A DNA stretch of 64,000 nucleotides from Streptococcus parasanguinis (GCF_032163505.1 NZ_CP134147.1:1702501-1766500); one strand, 5' to 3'. Positions 1 to 9,560 are shown, numbered from the stretch's first letter. The notes: generated by a model from the sequence alone, not told the origin. Numbers and translations: made by a program.

Positions 1-3000
1 TTCAGCTAATTTGCTAAAGGTATGGGTCCATTGATTGTCCGCTGACAATTGAACCGGATCTCCTACTTTTTCATCATTTGCATACAATTGAACCTTGATG
101 GATTTTGGACGGAGGCCATCTTGGTCATTGGCATCATCCCACTTCTTAGTGACTTTCATCTCTGTAAGAGCTGGTTCATGCGTGTTGGTCAAGACAACAT
201 TAGCCTTGTCCTTATCATTTACCGTTACTTTGTAACCATCTGGGACAGTTACTTCTTTGACTGTATATGCAATTGCTTTTCCAGCTGCCTTGGCATCAAG
301 GTTTTCAAATGCACCTTTCCAGTCATTCGCGGCTGAAAGTTCTAATACTTGGTCTGTTGGAAGGCCATCTTTGTACAATTGAACTTGAATGCTGGCTGGA
401 CGGAGACCATCTTGGTCGTCTCCATCTTCCCATTTCTTGCTCACTTCTACTTTGGTCTTTTCTGGTTCGTGCGTATTGGTCACGACTACTTGACCTGGGT
501 TCGTAGCTTCGACGGCTTGTGTGTAGCCTTCTGGAACATCGATTTCTTTGACTGTATAGTTGATAACTTGGCCAGCTTTCTTCTCGTCTAAGTTTGAGAA
601 GGTATGGGTCCATTTGTTATCTGCTGACAATTCAACAGCCTTATCAACCTTTTGATCACCAGCATACAATTGAACCTTGATTGTTTTTGGACGAAGGCCA
701 TCTTGGTTATTGGCATCCTTCCAGTTTTTCGTAACAGTAAGGCTTGTCTTACCTGGTTTGTAAGTATTGGTAATCGTAGTTCCATCAATCTTAGTAGTGT
801 AATTGTCCACTTTGTCTTCTGTCACTGTATAGACAACTTTTTGACCATCTTTATAGACTGGTAGGTCTGTGAAGCTATGAGTCCATTCATCTCCTTCACC
901 AGTCAGATCAAGAGCTTGCACCTCTGTTCCATTTGCCAAGAGGTGAACTTTGATGGTAGATGGGCGAAGACCATCTTGGTTTTGTGCATCATCCCAGACT
1001 TTCTTGACTGTAACCGTCGTGGTCTCAGGAGTGCGCTTGTTGGTTATGATGGCTTTTCCATCTGTGAAGCTGGCTTCCTCTGTATCGACCGTATAATGAG
1101 TCGGAACTTTCACTTCTTTAACAGTGTAGGTATTGAGCTTACCATCACTGTCTTTATCTGGAAGATTCGTAAAGTGGGCTTTCCAGTCTGTTGCGGCTGA
1201 AACCGTGACTGGTTTTCCTTGAGTTTTGCCATTCTTATAGAGTTGGAATTCCACACTTGCTGGGCGAAGCCCTTCTTGGTTGTCTTGGTCATCCCAAACT
1301 TTTGAAGCTTCAAGATCAATATACTTGATATCTGCTTCATTAGCGATCTCAACTGGGACTGCTTTTGAGCCAACCGCTTTTCCATCCACCGTGACGTGGT
1401 AGATTTGTTTGTCCGCATCATAGCTGACAACCACAGCATGTTCTGTTTCATCCAACTTGTAGTTTTCAGGTGCTTTGGTTTCTTTGAGCGTATAGGTTCC
1501 TTCTGTTAAGGTGTTAAAGGAGAATTCTCCCTTTTTATCAGAAGTGGCCGTCGCAACAACCGCACCATTTGCATCAGTTAAGGTAAATTCAGCACCTTCA
1601 AGAACTTTCTTAGGATCATCCTTGTCCACCTTCTTGACTTGGAAAGCAGCCGAGAAGATTTGTGCAGTTACGGTATTAGACTCACGATTTCCTTCATGAC
1701 CTTTCGCCTTGTAACCAAACTGGTTATGAGCTTGAACAAGACCAGAACGACCGCCGTTGTCTTCGTTGTCTTTGGTACGTTTTTGCATCAAAGCCTTGAC
1801 TTCATCAGTCAATTCACTTGGATTTACAACTGGGACACCAAAGCTGGCTTCGCCACGCGCAGGAATCGTGGTTCCTGCATTTGCAACTAACTTGATTCCT
1901 GTTACTTGACTGTAATCAGCCACAGCTGTCGTCCAGATATCTTTGTCAGCAGCTTGCGCCATGGTATCTGTCGTAACGCCTGTATCAGTTGTATAGTAGA
2001 CCGTCCATCCTTCTGGAGCTGTCACTGGTCCACGAAGGCTGACCGTGTATTCTGTCATCCGACCAGATCCGTCTAGTGTGTTAACGTCTTTTACTTTTGG
2101 TAGGACATCATAGACGACTCCGTCTTCTACTGCCTTATCCGTATTATTTTTAATGGTGAGTTTGTAGTTAAAGGTTTCACCTGGTTTGAAGGTACGTGTC
2201 ACAATCGAAGCGTCTGACAGGTCATCATTTTTAGCGATATATTTGCGTGCATAGATTCCTTCAGCCGCAACAATCGTATAGTTTGATTGAGCATATGGAA
2301 TTTTATCCGTTGTTGAACCATTTCCGTTCAGATCATACACATCTTCCGTGACCCGATCAGGGTTGGCATTTTCAAGATCGTGGATCCCATTTCCAGCGAC
2401 ATAAACCTTATTGGTGAAGGTCCCACCATCGTCTTTCCCTTTCAGATCGGCCACGATAAATGGTAGACGCACGCGATTAAGATCTTGAAGAGAAGCCTTA
2501 ATAAACTCTTTTTGATCCAAATGCATGATGAGAGCTGTCCGTCCAGAATTGTGGTAGTTTTCAATGACATCGTAGCTCTTTAAGAATTTCATACCTTTTT
2601 CATTAGAGGCAAGGTTTCTTTCAAAATCTTTATAGTCGACTTTAAGGGTATTTGGATCATACAGATCAATGATTCGCAGGTCTCCATAATCCTTATCAGG
2701 ATCCAAGACCACTTTGGTTGCCATCAAACCAAAACGAATATTTTCTCCATCAGTATAACGAACATCATTGTAATCTGTCGTTTTTGAAATCTCAAAGCTT
2801 TCCTTCAAAGGAATCAGCTTAAAGGTCCAATCTGATGTTTGGTCTTTAGCAAGGTTTGATTGTGTTTGATAAGTGACACGACCTGTATTCTTGAATTCAT
2901 TCTTGGTCGCATCATTTTCATCGTAACGAGTCTTCTCTGGATCTTTGAAGCTTGTATAGGTATTGAAGCGAATTCCTTGACCAGATTTTAGGACAAAATC

Positions 3001-4494
3001 ATCCTTCATTTCCATCCGCCAACCGACAACGGTTCCATACTTGGTTAAGTCGATAAAACCATTGCCGTCTTTATCGGTTTCTGGCTGAACTTCTTTTTGA
3101 CTACCATCTTCTAAAGTAAGGATGATGCGTTTCACATATTTGCTAATATACTCACCAATACCGTAATTTCCTTGCATAAGACGAGCGTAATCAATCTTGG
3201 TGAATTTTAACCGAGAGTCCACTGTCTCATCATAGAAAACAAAATTCTTTTGTGTCGAAGGAGTTTTATTATCAAAAGCGATGATCCATTTATAGTTTGC
3301 TGCCTTGTATTCAGTTGAATCATAGACATCACCATCTGCTTTTTTGGCAAAACTTCCAGCCCCTTCCAGGTCACGAGAGGTCAAGCGGAAAATAAGAGAA
3401 TCTTCAGCTGTAATATCCGGTTCTCCCTCTCCACGATTGGCAGGAATTCCCACAATACTTCCTGAGTTTGTCAAATCCTTACTAAGGACGTCTTTGAGAG
3501 TCTGGTCCTTTTCCAAAACTAAATCAGGAAACTTCAAGTAAAGGTAACTTGTATTCTTGATTTTTGCCATGAATTCTTGGTGATAAGCTGCTGGATTACC
3601 GTTTGCATCTGCTGTAAACGTCTTAGAAACGGTGCCATCTCCATTATCTACCCAACCTTCAGACTTAGCTGTATCTAAAACTGCTGTCCGGGTATTGCCA
3701 TTTTTATCTGTATAGGTTGGCAACTTATCGGTAAGCGTTACTGATTCTAATTGACGATATTGTCCCCCATACTGTCCTTGCATTCCCTCCAATTGAAATG
3801 CAAATGGAACAGATGATGGGGTTTCAATATAATTTTTTCCGTCAGCCCCTTTGACAACACCAGGCATGGCTTCCGCATAGTCCTTGGACATGGCTTCGTT
3901 CAAGTTTTGGTTGATATACTTGGTTAAGCGATAGTCATTGTACTTGGGTTTCCAAATGATATCATTGAGTTTTGCTTCTTGACCATTGATATTCAAGGTA
4001 CCCGTAATATCCAATGAATAATTGGTCGGTGCATAACCGACTTTAAATTTTCCAATAAATGGTAAAGTCAGGACCTCTGACTTTTGGTAATTGTTAAAGT
4101 GAAGTGTGACTTGATAATCATCTCCAACTTTTGTAACCGTTGGTTTGTCATGCTCTGAAGCACTATTGAAGTCAGGGAAACTAACTTCTCGTAAGTACTT
4201 TCCAGGAACCTTCAAGGTCACCGTTACTTCATTAATATCCGTTGTCAAATTCTTAGGGGTGATCTGGATATAACCAGACATGGTATCCCCTGTGTAATAG
4301 GACATCCCATCTGGATGGTTCTGTTTATCCCCATACATAAGGGTAACATCCAAGGCCCCATTATCCCCGACTGCTAGCTCATTGGCAAAGGCTGTGATCG
4401 CCCCTTGACCAAGCTGGCCTAGCATCATGAAAATTGTTAAAATGGCAAAACCTTTTTTCAAAAAGTCTTTCCATAATGAACGAAGCTTTTTCAT
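1..4494 (-). CDS. Large Cna-B repeat cell-surface protein (3' end outside window)
   Basis: The frame is open from an ATG at 4494 down to base 1, about 1498 codons, and runs off the left edge, so the C-terminal anchor (probably LPXTG) is not seen. A ribosome binding site (AAAGGAG, 4502-4508) fixes the start. The N-terminus is a long signal peptide: basic MKKLRSLWKDFLKK, then a hydrophobic stretch, then ITAFANE. About 950 residues of adhesin-like region follow, then a SpaA/prealbumin-like domain (VKKVDKDDPKKVLEGAEFTL), then Cna-B repeats. Each repeat has W-D/E-D, (N/D)QDGLRP, KVQLY and ends with TNTH/Y-P. Four repeats are complete and a fifth is cut by the edge. Cna-B domains are stalk modules often stabilised by isopeptide bonds (family knowledge). 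The role is probably adhesion or biofilm formation; the ligand is unknown. Confidence 0.9.
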   Translation of the reverse strand, partial: MKKLRSLWKDFLKKGFAILTIFMMLGQLGQGAITAFANELAVGDNGALDVTLMYGDKQNHPDGMSYYTGDTMSGYIQITPKNLTTDINEVTVTLKVPGKYLREVSFPDFNSASEHDKPTVTKVGDDYQVTLHFNNYQKSEVLTLPFIGKFKVGYAPTNYSLDITGTLNINGQEAKLNDIIWKPKYNDYRLTKYINQNLNEAMSKDYAEAMPGVVKGADGKNYIETPSSVPFAFQLEGMQGQYGGQYRQLESVTLTDKLPTYTDKNGNTRTAVLDTAKSEGWVDNGDGTVSKTFTADANGNPAAYHQEFMAKIKNTSYLYLKFPDLVLEKDQTLKDVLSKDLTNSGSIVGIPANRGEGEPDITAEDSLIFRLTSRDLEGAGSFAKKADGDVYDSTEYKAANYKWIIAFDNKTPSTQKNFVFYDETVDSRLKFTKIDYARLMQGNYGIGEYISKYVKRIILTLEDGSQKEVQPETDKDGNGFIDLTKYGTVVGWRMEMKDDFVLKSGQGIRFNTYTSFKDPEKTRYDENDATKNEFKNTGRVTYQTQSNLAKDQTSDWTFKLIPLKESFEISKTTDYNDVRYTDGENIRFGLMATKVVLDPDKDYGDLRIIDLYDPNTLKVDYKDFERNLASNEKGMKFLKSYDVIENYHNSGRTALIMHLDQKEFIKASLQDLNRVRLPFIVADLKGKDDGGTFTNKVYVAGNGIHDLENANPDRVTEDVYDLNGNGSTTDKIPYAQSNYTIVAAEGIYARKYIAKNDDLSDASIVTRTFKPGETFNYKLTIKNNTDKAVEDGVVYDVLPKVKDVNTLDGSGRMTEYTVSLRGPVTAPEGWTVYYTTDTGVTTDTMAQAADKDIWTTAVADYSQVTGIKLVANAGTTIPARGEASFGVPVVNPSELTDEVKALMQKRTKDNEDNGGRSGLVQAHNQFGYKAKGHEGNRESNTVTAQIFSAAFQVKKVDKDDPKKVLEGAEFTLTDANGAVVATATSDKKGEFSFNTLTEGTYTLKETKAPENYKLDETEHAVVVSYDADKQIYHVTVDGKAVGSKAVPVEIANEADIKYIDLEASKVWDDQDNQEGLRPASVEFQLYKNGKTQGKPVTVSAATDWKAHFTNLPDKDSDGKLNTYTVKEVKVPTHYTVDTEEASFTDGKAIITNKRTPETTTVTVKKVWDDAQNQDGLRPSTIKVHLLANGTEVQALDLTGEGDEWTHSFTDLPVYKDGQKVVYTVTEDKVDNYTTKIDGTTITNTYKPGKTSLTVTKNWKDANNQDGLRPKTIKVQLYAGDQKVDKAVELSADNKWTHTFSNLDEKKAGQVINYTVKEIDVPEGYTQAVEATNPGQVVVTNTHEPEKTKVEVSKKWEDGDDQDGLRPASIQVQLYKDGLPTDQVLELSAANDWKGAFENLDAKAAGKAIAYTVKEVTVPDGYKVTVNDKDKANVVLTNTHEPALTEMKVTKKWDDANDQDGLRPKSIKVQLYANDEKVGDPVQLSADNQWTHTFSKLAE
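60..1310 (-). repeat. Tandem Cna-B coding repeats
   Basis: The DNA encoding the stalk repeats is itself repetitive. The segment encoding NQDGLRP recurs near 114-145, 409-437, 698-727, 971-993 and 1272-1300, with a period of about 270-300 bp. Such arrays can expand or contract by recombination, so repeat number may vary between strains. This is inferred from the family, not shown here. Confidence 0.85.
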
Positions 4495-4601
4495 GTCTTA
4501 TCTCCTTTACTTTTGTTAGCCTTACAAAAGGCCCTCCCTTTAATTTTATCACTTATTTTTTAAAATATCCTTTGCTTTTCAAATTAAATCATCACTATTC
4601 A

Positions 4602-4638
4602 ATAATATAGACATTATTTGCAATGATGTCTATATTAT
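4602..4638. promoter_or_regulatory. Perfect 13-bp inverted repeat upstream of surface-protein gene
   Basis: ATAATATAGACAT (4602-4614) and its exact reverse complement (4626-4638) are separated by 11 bp. The repeat lies about 110 bp upstream of the surface-protein start. A TATAAT lies in the arm nearer 4638 when read on the minus strand, so a bound protein could block or help a promoter. It has no T-run like a terminator. An operator is my inference. Confidence 0.45.
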
Positions 4639-4754
4639 AAATCACTATCTGGTACTGATTTCCCCTTTCTTCTATCCAAGGGCAAGAAAATAAAACATTT
4701 ATAAACAAGGAGGAGCAGTCTGCCAATTCTTATTCTTCCTTGATTTTCTTCATA

Positions 4755-4787
4755 CAAAAAAACTCAAACACATCTGCTTGAGTTTTG
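4755..4787 (-). terminator. Rho-independent terminator of acyltransferase gene
   Basis: The stem AAAACTCAA / TTGAGTTTT (4759-4767 and 4778-4786) is followed by a T-run on the minus strand, just past the acyltransferase stop codon. The rest of 4509-4754, apart from the inverted repeat, shows no gene. Confidence 0.8.
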
Positions 4788-4796
4788 TACACCCTA

Positions 4797-5852
4797 CTAT
4801 TGGTTGATTATTTTATCTAACTCTTCACCATTTGAAGGAATCTTTTGTTTTTCCCTTCTCTCTCGTACCCACAGCATAGCTAGTCCAAAAAGGTGACTAC
4901 CAAACAAGGCAGTCACAAAAATCAGCTTGCCCCTGTCTGGATAAGAGAGAGGGAGGCTGCTAAAGCCATAGCGAGCCCACTCGATAAAGATCGGATGCGA
5001 AAAGTAAAGAGCTATACTCATTTGCTTTAAATACTGTAAATCATAGCTTTTCAAAAAGGACGATTGCAGGCAGGCATTGACAAAATAAACGGTCACAAAA
5101 GGAAGAAGAAAGAAAAAGTTCTTATCAATTCCTTCGTGTTGAAAAATAATGATGCCTTCCATACAGAACAACCCAAAGGCAAGAGCTAGCTTTTGCCAAC
5201 GGTGAATTCTAAAAGTTTGTGCATGAAAATGATCATACAGATAGTAACCCATATAGATAAAAATGGGCGTGTAAAAGAGACCATTTCGCGCTGTAAAAAA
5301 TAAATTGCTGTAGAGCTGGTAACCTTTGAGAAGACTTGTGGTGTCCAGATAAGCCGAATAGGTCTCGATCAAGCCCCAGCAGTAAAGAAGAAAGGTGATC
5401 AACCCCGTCCAAACCATACCTAGGTGTTTGACCAATTGATTGACCAAAAACAAACCCAGCAAAAAGGCCGGGATATACCAGAGTTGGTAGCACATTCCCA
5501 GATAGATCAGTGCGATGAGAACACCTGCTGGAAAAAGATAGATAGGAAGATGGAGACTAGAGAAAAAGAGCCAGGCATAAGGAAGGTAAACAAAACTCCA
5601 AAACAAATAGGTTTTTACGATTTTGACCAGATAGGCCTTCATTTTCTGAGAATTCCCTAGGGATTGCTTGAGGAAAAAGCTGGCACAGACGATAAAAAAT
5701 GGCACCGCTAGCCGGCCGAGCATACTCTTAAGACCAAAATGCAGTGGCTCATAGGAGGTCAAGCGACCACTATGCACCAAAATCACTGCAATCGCAAAGA
5801 GGTATTGAAAAAAGCTGATACTAGAGGTGTTATAGAGGGGATTCTTTTGCAT
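4797..5852 (-). CDS. Membrane acyltransferase family 3 protein
   Basis: A 351-residue integral membrane protein with about ten hydrophobic segments. It belongs to the acyltransferase-3 family by its N-terminal pattern: FFQYLFAIAVILVHSGRL, with the conserved His in the first membrane segment, and LGRLAVPFFIVCASFFL. Family members transfer acetyl or other acyl groups to cell-wall or surface polysaccharides. The substrate cannot be read from sequence. The gene stands alone, with its own terminator, between the surface-protein gene and the divergent pabB. The ATG at 5852 is followed directly by the expected N-terminus. O-acetylation of a surface glycan is a reasonable but unproven role. Confidence 0.8.
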   Translation of the reverse strand: MQKNPLYNTSSISFFQYLFAIAVILVHSGRLTSYEPLHFGLKSMLGRLAVPFFIVCASFFLKQSLGNSQKMKAYLVKIVKTYLFWSFVYLPYAWLFFSSLHLPIYLFPAGVLIALIYLGMCYQLWYIPAFLLGLFLVNQLVKHLGMVWTGLITFLLYCWGLIETYSAYLDTTSLLKGYQLYSNLFFTARNGLFYTPIFIYMGYYLYDHFHAQTFRIHRWQKLALAFGLFCMEGIIIFQHEGIDKNFFFLLPFVTVYFVNACLQSSFLKSYDLQYLKQMSIALYFSHPIFIEWARYGFSSLPLSYPDRGKLIFVTALFGSHLFGLAMLWVRERREKQKIPSNGEELDKIINQ

Positions 5853-5955
5853 AGTCCTACTCCTTGCCCAAAGCAGTTTCTATGGTTATTTTAGCATGAA
5901 AGGGAAGGCCAAGCAAGGAATCTTACATCCTTATCTACCTTTTTTCCTCTATTTT

Positions 5956-5964
5956 TGATATACT
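5956..5964 (+). promoter_or_regulatory. Extended -10 promoter, leaderless pabB
   Basis: TGATATACT is an extended -10 (TGn + TATACT at 5959-5964). Transcription would begin about 7 nt downstream, at or next to the A of the pabB ATG at 5971. No Shine-Dalgarno sequence fits between, so the mRNA is probably leaderless. Confidence 0.55.
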
Positions 5965-5970
5965 CAAAGC

Positions 5971-7698
5971 ATGCATAAACAAACCATCATTGATTTTAAA
6001 GAGCTTGGTTTACGCCACCTTTTCACCAAGCCCATAAAGGAATTAAAAACTAGAAACCTCGACCAGGTAGAGGTTCTTCTTAAAGAAGTCGAAGCCTACC
6101 AAGAGAAAGGCTTTTATGCAGTCGGCTATGTCAGCTATGAGGCTGCTCCTGCTTTTGAGAAGAAGTTTGCTGTCCATCCAGCACCTCTCATGGGAGAGTA
6201 TCTCCTCTATTTTACGATCCACGAGGATGTCGAAACCCTTCCTTTTCCAGAGGACTATGAAGCTGTGGATCTTCCAGCCAATTGGAAGGAAGAGGTAGAG
6301 GCACCTGCTTATCAAGAAGCCATCGAGACCATCCATCACCATATCCGCCAGGGAAATACCTACCAGGTCAACTACACCGTCCAGCTTTCTCAAGAGCTAA
6401 AGTCTGACCCTTTGGCTATCTACAACCGCTTAGTGGTTGAGCAGAAAGCCCATTACAATGCCTTCATCCAGCACGATGATGTCTCCATCCTCTCCATCAG
6501 TCCTGAGCTCTTTTTTGAGCAAGACGACCGGCTACTGACCACGCGCCCGATGAAGGGAACGACGGGCCGTGGTCTCACTAACCAAGAGGATCTTCAAGAG
6601 GCTGCTTGGCTAAAAGCTGATCCCAAAAATCGAGCAGAAAACATGATGATTGTGGATCTCCTCCGCAATGACATGAACCGGATTTCGGAGATTGGAAGTG
6701 AGCAGGTGACCCGCCTTTGCCAAGTCGAGCAATACTCCACTGTTTGGCAGATGACCTCGACCATTGAAAGTCGCTTACAAGCTGAGGTCGACCTGGTCCA
6801 AACCTTCCGAGCTCTCTTTCCTTGTGGCTCGATTACAGGAGCACCGAAGATCTCCACTATGGAAATCATCCAAAAGACGGAGAAGGCTCCTCGAGGTGTC
6901 TACTGTGGAACGATCGGCATCCTTCTTCCAAGAGGAAAACGGATTTTTAATGTAGCCATCCGGACCCTTCAAATGCAGGGAGATCAAGCCATCTATGGCG
7001 TGGGAGGAGGCATCACTTGGGACAGCAAATGGGAAAGTGAATACCAGGAAACCAAGCAAAAATCGGCTGTCCTTTACCGGCAAGAGCCTCGCTTTGAGCT
7101 TTTGACAACTGGCCGCATCCACCAAGGAGAGTTGACTTTCCTCGACCAACATGTAACACGCTTGAGAGAAGCTAGTCGCTACTTTGCCTATCCTTATGAT
7201 GAGTCGAAGCTCCTGAAAGAACTTCAAGAAGAACTCGCTCATTTAGATCTCAACCTTGACTATCGTTGTCGGATTGCCTTGCAAAAAAACGGGACCTTCC
7301 ACCTAGAGATCACGGAGCTGACCGACTTGCCCGCTAGCTATCTACAGGCCCAACTGACAGAGCAGAAGCTTGATTTAGCGACGCCATTTACTTATTTCAA
7401 AACGAGTCAGAGAGACCATCTCAACCAGTCAGATCACGAGCAAATTTTCCATCTGCCAGACGGAACCTTGCTAGAGACGACGATTGGCAATCTGGTGCTG
7501 GAGATAGGGGGACAACTCTATACCCCACCAGCTCACCTCCCCTTACTCGATGGCATTTATCGGCGCCATCTTCTTGAGACCCAGCAGGTTGAAGAAAAAC
7601 TCTTGACTCTGAACGATTTAACAGACGCTGATCGTATTTATGCCTGCAATGCTCTTCGTGGTCTCTACGAACTCGATTTTCAAAGAAAGGATTCCTGA
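5971..7698 (+). CDS. pabB: Aminodeoxychorismate synthase component I fused to 4-amino-4-deoxychorismate lyase
   Basis: This 575-residue protein joins two folate-pathway enzymes. Residues about 110-370 form the chorismate-binding domain, with the family signatures TRPMKGT, RAENMMIVDLLRND and GSITGAPK. It aminates chorismate using ammonia from a PabA-type glutaminase, which is not present in this window. Residues about 380-575 resemble the class IV aminotransferase-fold PabC lyase (FELLTTGRI near the start), which releases p-aminobenzoate. The fusion is known in firmicutes. The gene overlaps the next gene by one base (TGATG), so the two are co-transcribed. The start has no ribosome binding site. 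Confidence 0.9.
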   Translation: MHKQTIIDFKELGLRHLFTKPIKELKTRNLDQVEVLLKEVEAYQEKGFYAVGYVSYEAAPAFEKKFAVHPAPLMGEYLLYFTIHEDVETLPFPEDYEAVDLPANWKEEVEAPAYQEAIETIHHHIRQGNTYQVNYTVQLSQELKSDPLAIYNRLVVEQKAHYNAFIQHDDVSILSISPELFFEQDDRLLTTRPMKGTTGRGLTNQEDLQEAAWLKADPKNRAENMMIVDLLRNDMNRISEIGSEQVTRLCQVEQYSTVWQMTSTIESRLQAEVDLVQTFRALFPCGSITGAPKISTMEIIQKTEKAPRGVYCGTIGILLPRGKRIFNVAIRTLQMQGDQAIYGVGGGITWDSKWESEYQETKQKSAVLYRQEPRFELLTTGRIHQGELTFLDQHVTRLREASRYFAYPYDESKLLKELQEELAHLDLNLDYRCRIALQKNGTFHLEITELTDLPASYLQAQLTEQKLDLATPFTYFKTSQRDHLNQSDHEQIFHLPDGTLLETTIGNLVLEIGGQLYTPPAHLPLLDGIYRRHLLETQQVEEKLLTLNDLTDADRIYACNALRGLYELDFQRKDS

Positions 7699-8312
7699 TG
7701 AAACTAATTTTTTTACATGGACTAGGGCAAGATGTCCTCTCTTGGCAAGGAGTCCAATTTGCACTTTCACCCTTGCACTCCAAAACTTTTGATATTTTCT
7801 CCCAGCCAAAAGAAAGCTATCAGGAAGTCAAAGAAAGGTTGATGGAGCGCCTCCAGCAAGAAAGCGAACCCTTTATTCTGGTAGGACTCTCACTAGGTGG
7901 CGTGCTCGCTCTGGATCTCTCCAGACAAGACTTCCCGCAACTCAAGGGCTTGGTCCTTGCGGGAACTCAATACAAACTCAACACCAATCCCCTCTATCGG
8001 CTCCAGATTCTCCTTTTTCGTCTGCTTCCCAAGCATGTCTTTGAAAAACAAGATGCCAATAAACAACAGATGCTTCAAATCTTGACCGAATTAAAAGGGC
8101 TCAATTTAACCGATACCGTTAAAGTTTGCCCTCTTCCTAGCTTGGTGATTTGTGGTAGCAAAGATTGGGCCAATCAATCTTCTTCTAAAAAATTGGCCAA
8201 TCTCCTGCCAAAAGGCCGCTATCAAGAAATCGCAGACGGAGGTCATCTACTCAATACCGAGAAACCCTATGAACTCGCACAAGCCATCAAGGAGTTTGTT
8301 GCTGGGTTTTAA
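7698..8312 (+). CDS. Alpha/beta hydrolase
   Basis: A 204-residue alpha/beta hydrolase. It starts KLIFLHGLGQD (oxyanion HG loop) and carries the nucleophile elbow GLSLGG near residue 65. A late Asp (VICGSKDWAN) and His (GGHLLNTEKP) complete a plausible Ser-Asp-His triad. Its start codon overlaps the pabB stop, so translation is coupled. The substrate is unknown; the link with folate synthesis may only be transcriptional. Family A repeat A1 follows and could act as its terminator, since it ends in a hairpin plus T-run. Confidence 0.8.
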   Translation: MKLIFLHGLGQDVLSWQGVQFALSPLHSKTFDIFSQPKESYQEVKERLMERLQQESEPFILVGLSLGGVLALDLSRQDFPQLKGLVLAGTQYKLNTNPLYRLQILLFRLLPKHVFEKQDANKQQMLQILTELKGLNLTDTVKVCPLPSLVICGSKDWANQSSSKKLANLLPKGRYQEIADGGHLLNTEKPYELAQAIKEFVAGF

Positions 8313-8318
8313 AATGAA

Positions 8319-8493
8319 GAGGCTGGGACAAAAGTCCTAGCCTCTCAATCATTTTTGGATTGTCGAGCAAGACGCAGTGGTTGAGTGGGCTCTACTACGC
8401 TGATTTCATCAGCTTTTACAGCCCTACTCAACTGTGCGGAGGTGGGACGACGAAATCGAATTCTAACGAATTACCGATTTCTGTCCCACTCTC
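8319..8493 (+). repeat. Family A intergenic hairpin element, copy A1
   Basis: A 175-bp element almost identical to copies at 29212 and 32624 (inverted). It folds into three hairpins: GAGGCTGGGAC/GTCCTAGCCTC at the left; a central arm around GTTGAGT/ACTCAAC capped by GCTGAT-ttc-ATCAGC; and a long right arm closed by GAGGTGGGAC/GTCCCACTCTC. A T-run follows. Intergenic, with no ORF of its own. Confidence 0.85.
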
Positions 8494-8597
8494 TTTTTTT
8501 AGAAATATTTGAGAATTGCTTGATAGTTATTTGAAAAGCAAGCTATATACTAAGAGTGTAAAGAAAACAACTAGTCATTTGGACGAAGGAGAAAACC

Positions 8598-9506
8598 ATG
8601 GAAAAAGTATTAGAAATTTCCCATTTGAGTAAAAAATTTGGTCATCAATACGCCTTAAATGATGTGAATCTCACCATTCGCAAAGGCGACGTCTACGGAC
8701 TGATCGGTAAGAACGGAGCTGGGAAAACCACCCTCATCAAGGTCATCACCCAACTAATTCAGGAAACAGACGGAAGCGTCTCTCTCTTTGCTTCTACAAG
8801 TCGCTCCCAGTGGACGCAAGCCCTAAAACGGGTTGGTTCCGTCATTGAGAGTCCCGTGGCCCATAAGCATATGACCGCTTATCAAAATCTGGTCTACTAT
8901 TGCAAGGCTCGCCATATCCCCAATCCCGACCAGGTCATCAAAGAAACCCTGAACTATGTTGGCCTGAATAATACGGGTAAGAAGAAATTCCGTGATTTTT
9001 CACTAGGGATGAAACAACGGTTGGGAATTGCGATCGCGCTCATTGCCAAGCCAGATTTCCTTATTCTGGATGAACCCATCAATGGTCTCGATCCTGTCGG
9101 AATCAAGGAATTCCGTCAGATGATCAAGCGCCTCAACGATGAACTCGGCATGACCATCCTCATTTCCAGTCACATCCTCTCCGAACTTTATCTGGTTGCC
9201 AACCGCTTTGGCATTGTCGACCAAGGACGCCTGATCAAAGAAATTAGCAAGGCTGAATTCGAAGAACAAGGAGAAGATTACATCATCCTCAAGACTAGCC
9301 AGCTAGCCCTTGCGAGTCAACTGATTCAGGATCAGCTCCATCACCGCATCAAGGTCATCGATAAGGACGGCGAAATCCATATCTTCGGACAGACTCATGA
9401 TATTAAAGTCATTGTCAAAGCCCTCGTTCAAGCGGATATTGATGTGGACGAAATCTACTATGCCCGCCAAGATCTGGAAAAATTCTTTACGGACTTGGTA
9501 GACTAG
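8598..9506 (+). CDS. ABC exporter ATP-binding protein (BcrA/lantibiotic-protection type)
   Basis: A 302-residue ABC ATPase with Walker A GKNGAGKTT, signature FSLGMKQRLG, Walker B FLILDEP and the H-loop SSHILSEL. The long C-terminal tail after residue 215 is typical of BcrA/LanF-type subunits that protect against bacitracin or lantibiotics. The ribosome binding site (AAGGAG) precedes the ATG. Its permease follows 54 bp downstream. A facing histidine kinase and response regulator suggest an antimicrobial-peptide sensing and export module; the compound is unknown. Confidence 0.88.
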   Translation: MEKVLEISHLSKKFGHQYALNDVNLTIRKGDVYGLIGKNGAGKTTLIKVITQLIQETDGSVSLFASTSRSQWTQALKRVGSVIESPVAHKHMTAYQNLVYYCKARHIPNPDQVIKETLNYVGLNNTGKKKFRDFSLGMKQRLGIAIALIAKPDFLILDEPINGLDPVGIKEFRQMIKRLNDELGMTILISSHILSELYLVANRFGIVDQGRLIKEISKAEFEEQGEDYIILKTSQLALASQLIQDQLHHRIKVIDKDGEIHIFGQTHDIKVIVKALVQADIDVDEIYYARQDLEKFFTDLVD

Positions 9507-9560
9507 TCAAACCACCGTCTTGTATTACTTATCCCACATATTTCATTTAGGAGATTTATC

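Noticed and set aside
60..1310. Regular repeats at about 290-bp spacing, considered as a CRISPR-like or non-coding array
   Set aside because: They are in-frame Cna-B domain repeats of the surface protein.
8514..8560. Promoter for the ABC transporter operon (TTGATA ... TATACT)
   Set aside because: A spacer of 20 bp is too long for a confident call and no better -35 was seen.
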